Of a DNA stretch of 6,019 bases, positions 5,067-6,019 are shown in pieces. Under the pieces are notes generated by a model. The model saw only the letters and a program-made list of their open reading frames with translations. It made no database searches and was not told where the DNA came from. Source of the DNA: DASUZD01 sp036377055. Lineage in GTDB: Bacteria; Actinomycetota; Thermoleophilia; Gaiellales; Gaiellaceae. Within the stretch, counting starts at the first letter, position 1. Each line of letters opens with the position of its first letter. The position numbers and the translations under genes were made by a program. The stretch lies in the NCBI GenBank assembly GCA_036377055.1, contig DASUZD010000044.1, positions 1 through 6,019 on the forward strand. Direction: 5' to 3'.

Positions 5067-6019
5067 CCACCGTCGCCTCCACGAGCCTCGGCGTCGCGGT
5101 CGACTCGCTCGCCGTCTCGGCGTACACCATCCCGACCGACGCGCCCGAGTCGGACGGGACGCTCGAATGGGACTCGACCACGATCGTCGTGGTCGAAGCG
5201 CACGCGGGCGACGAGGTCGGCCTCGGCTACACGTACGGGCCGCGCGCGGTCGGCACGCTCGTCGAGGAGCTGCTGGCGGACGTCGTCGAGGGCGCGGACG
5301 CGGGAGCTCCCGGGGTCGTCTGGCCGCAGCTCGGCGCGCGGCTGCGAAACGCCGGGCGGCCGGGCATCGGCTTCATGGCGTTAGCGGCAGTCGACACGGC
5401 GCTCTGGGACCTGAAGGCGCGCCTGCTCGGAGTGTCGTTCGTCGACGTGCTGCCGCGCGCGCACGACTCGGTCCCGGTCTACGGCAGCGGCGGCTTCTGC
5501 TCGTACTCGCTCACGCGGCTCGCCGAGCAACTGGGCGAGTGGGTCGCCGAGGGGATCCCGCGCGTGAAGATGAAGGTCGGCCGGGACCCTGAGGACGACC
5601 CGGCGCGGCTCGACGCCGCTCGCAAGGCGATCGGCGAAGCGGCCGAGCTCTACGTCGACTCGAACGGCGCGCTCTCGCGCAAGCAAGCGCTGCTCTGGGC
5701 CGAGCGGTTCGGCCGGGAGTGGGGCGTGAGCTGGTACGAGGAGCCGGTCAGCTCGGCCGACTTCGAGGGGCTCCGCCTCCTGCGCGACCGGGCGCCGCTG
5801 GAGATCGCGGCCGGCGAATACGCCTACGTGCCCGCCGACTTCCGCAACCTGCTCGGCTGCGTCGACTGCCTGCAGGCCGACGTGACGCGCTGCGGCGGGA
5901 TCACCGGCTTCCTGCGCGCCGGCGCGCTTGCGGCGGCCCACGACCTCGACCTCTCGGCGCACTGCGCGCCGGCCGCGAGCGTCGCCGTGTGCTGCGCGGT
6001 GCCGCGATTCCGCCATCTC
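5063..6019 (+). CDS. Mandelate racemase/muconate lactonizing enzyme family protein (3' end outside window)
   Basis: The frame opens with GTG at 5063 and is unbroken to the right edge: 319 residues of an expected 350-380. The GTGA junction with the previous stop indicates translational coupling. Residues about 12-130 are the enolase-superfamily N-terminal capping domain, ending in ALAAVDTALWDLKARLLG. The barrel then shows KMK (169-171), metal ligands D199 in YVDSNG, E226 in WYEEP and E252 in AAGEY, D273 in QADVTRCGGITGFLRAG, and H300 in LSAHCAP. This is the mandelate racemase subgroup pattern: lysine base K171 on one face and a His-Asp dyad on the other, with the D-to-H spacing of 27 residues seen in mandelate racemase (D270/H297). 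Subgroup members are racemases or sugar-acid dehydratases. The reaction cannot be chosen from sequence alone; a sugar-acid dehydratase or lactone cycloisomerase role is plausible. Alternative downstream starts exist, but coupling favours 5063. Confidence 0.88.
   Translation, partial: MTTVASTSLGVAVDSLAVSAYTIPTDAPESDGTLEWDSTTIVVVEAHAGDEVGLGYTYGPRAVGTLVEELLADVVEGADAGAPGVVWPQLGARLRNAGRPGIGFMALAAVDTALWDLKARLLGVSFVDVLPRAHDSVPVYGSGGFCSYSLTRLAEQLGEWVAEGIPRVKMKVGRDPEDDPARLDAARKAIGEAAELYVDSNGALSRKQALLWAERFGREWGVSWYEEPVSSADFEGLRLLRDRAPLEIAAGEYAYVPADFRNLLGCVDCLQADVTRCGGITGFLRAGALAAAHDLDLSAHCAPAASVAVCCAVPRFRHL
5174..5196. repeat. Perfect 10-bp inverted repeat with 3-base loop inside the enolase-superfamily gene
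   Basis: TCGACCACGA (5174-5183) and TCGTGGTCGA (5187-5196) are exact reverse complements around TCG. It lies about 110 bases into the coding sequence and encodes Ser-Thr-Thr-Ile-Val-Val-Val-Glu in the second strand of the capping domain. In mRNA it could form a stable hairpin. It may equally be a by-product of GC-rich valine and threonine codons. Confidence 0.6.

Noticed and set aside
5381..6016. Minus-strand 211-codon open frame opposite the enolase-superfamily gene
   Set aside because: The plus strand holds all MR-subgroup active-site residues in order; the antisense translation shows only composition-driven sequence.
1..6019. tRNA, rRNA, CRISPR array, insertion sequence, prophage or attachment-site signatures
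   Set aside because: I looked for direct repeats, terminal inverted repeats, transposase or integrase motifs and cloverleaf sequences and saw none. All longer open stretches are accounted for by the six genes listed.

Overview
This 6,019-base window is very GC-rich, and its genes use mostly G or C in the third codon position. Together with the protein families present, this suggests a high-GC soil actinobacterium, perhaps a Thermoleophilia/Gaiellales-type lineage. That placement is inference from composition and general family resemblance; there is no rRNA or other marker gene to confirm it.

Layout. (1) Positions 2-253, plus strand: the C-terminal end of a DUF1684 protein. (2) Positions 263-907, minus strand: a small secreted protein built around one DNRLRE-type beta-sandwich domain, convergent with the DUF1684 gene and only 9 bp from it. 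(3) Positions 997-1365 (possibly starting at 1443), minus strand: a stand-alone PAS-domain protein with no output domain. (4) A divergent intergenic region with a 10-bp palindrome. (5) Positions 1431-3200, plus strand: a complete glycoside hydrolase family 15 enzyme (glucoamylase or trehalase type). (6) Positions 3270-5066, plus strand: a complete thiamine-diphosphate enzyme of the pyruvate oxidase (PoxB/YdaP) type with a clear ribosome binding site. (7) Positions 5063-6019, plus strand: an enolase-superfamily protein of the mandelate racemase subgroup, cut by the right edge. Its start overlaps the previous stop codon in a GTGA junction.

Working together. The last two genes are translationally coupled and very probably one operon. 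The GH15 gene lies 69 bp upstream on the same strand and could be its first member. A plausible but unproven reading is a carbohydrate module: GH15 releases glucose from trehalose or an alpha-glucan, the enolase-superfamily enzyme dehydrates or isomerises a sugar acid, and the ThDP enzyme decarboxylates or oxidises a 2-keto acid. The minus-strand pair (PAS protein, DNRLRE protein) looks unrelated in function.

I saw no tRNA, rRNA, CRISPR array, insertion sequence, attachment site or phage gene. Most of the window is ordinary chromosomal sequence. The least explained points are the ThDP/enolase-superfamily pairing, the substrate of the GH15 enzyme, and the solo PAS protein.
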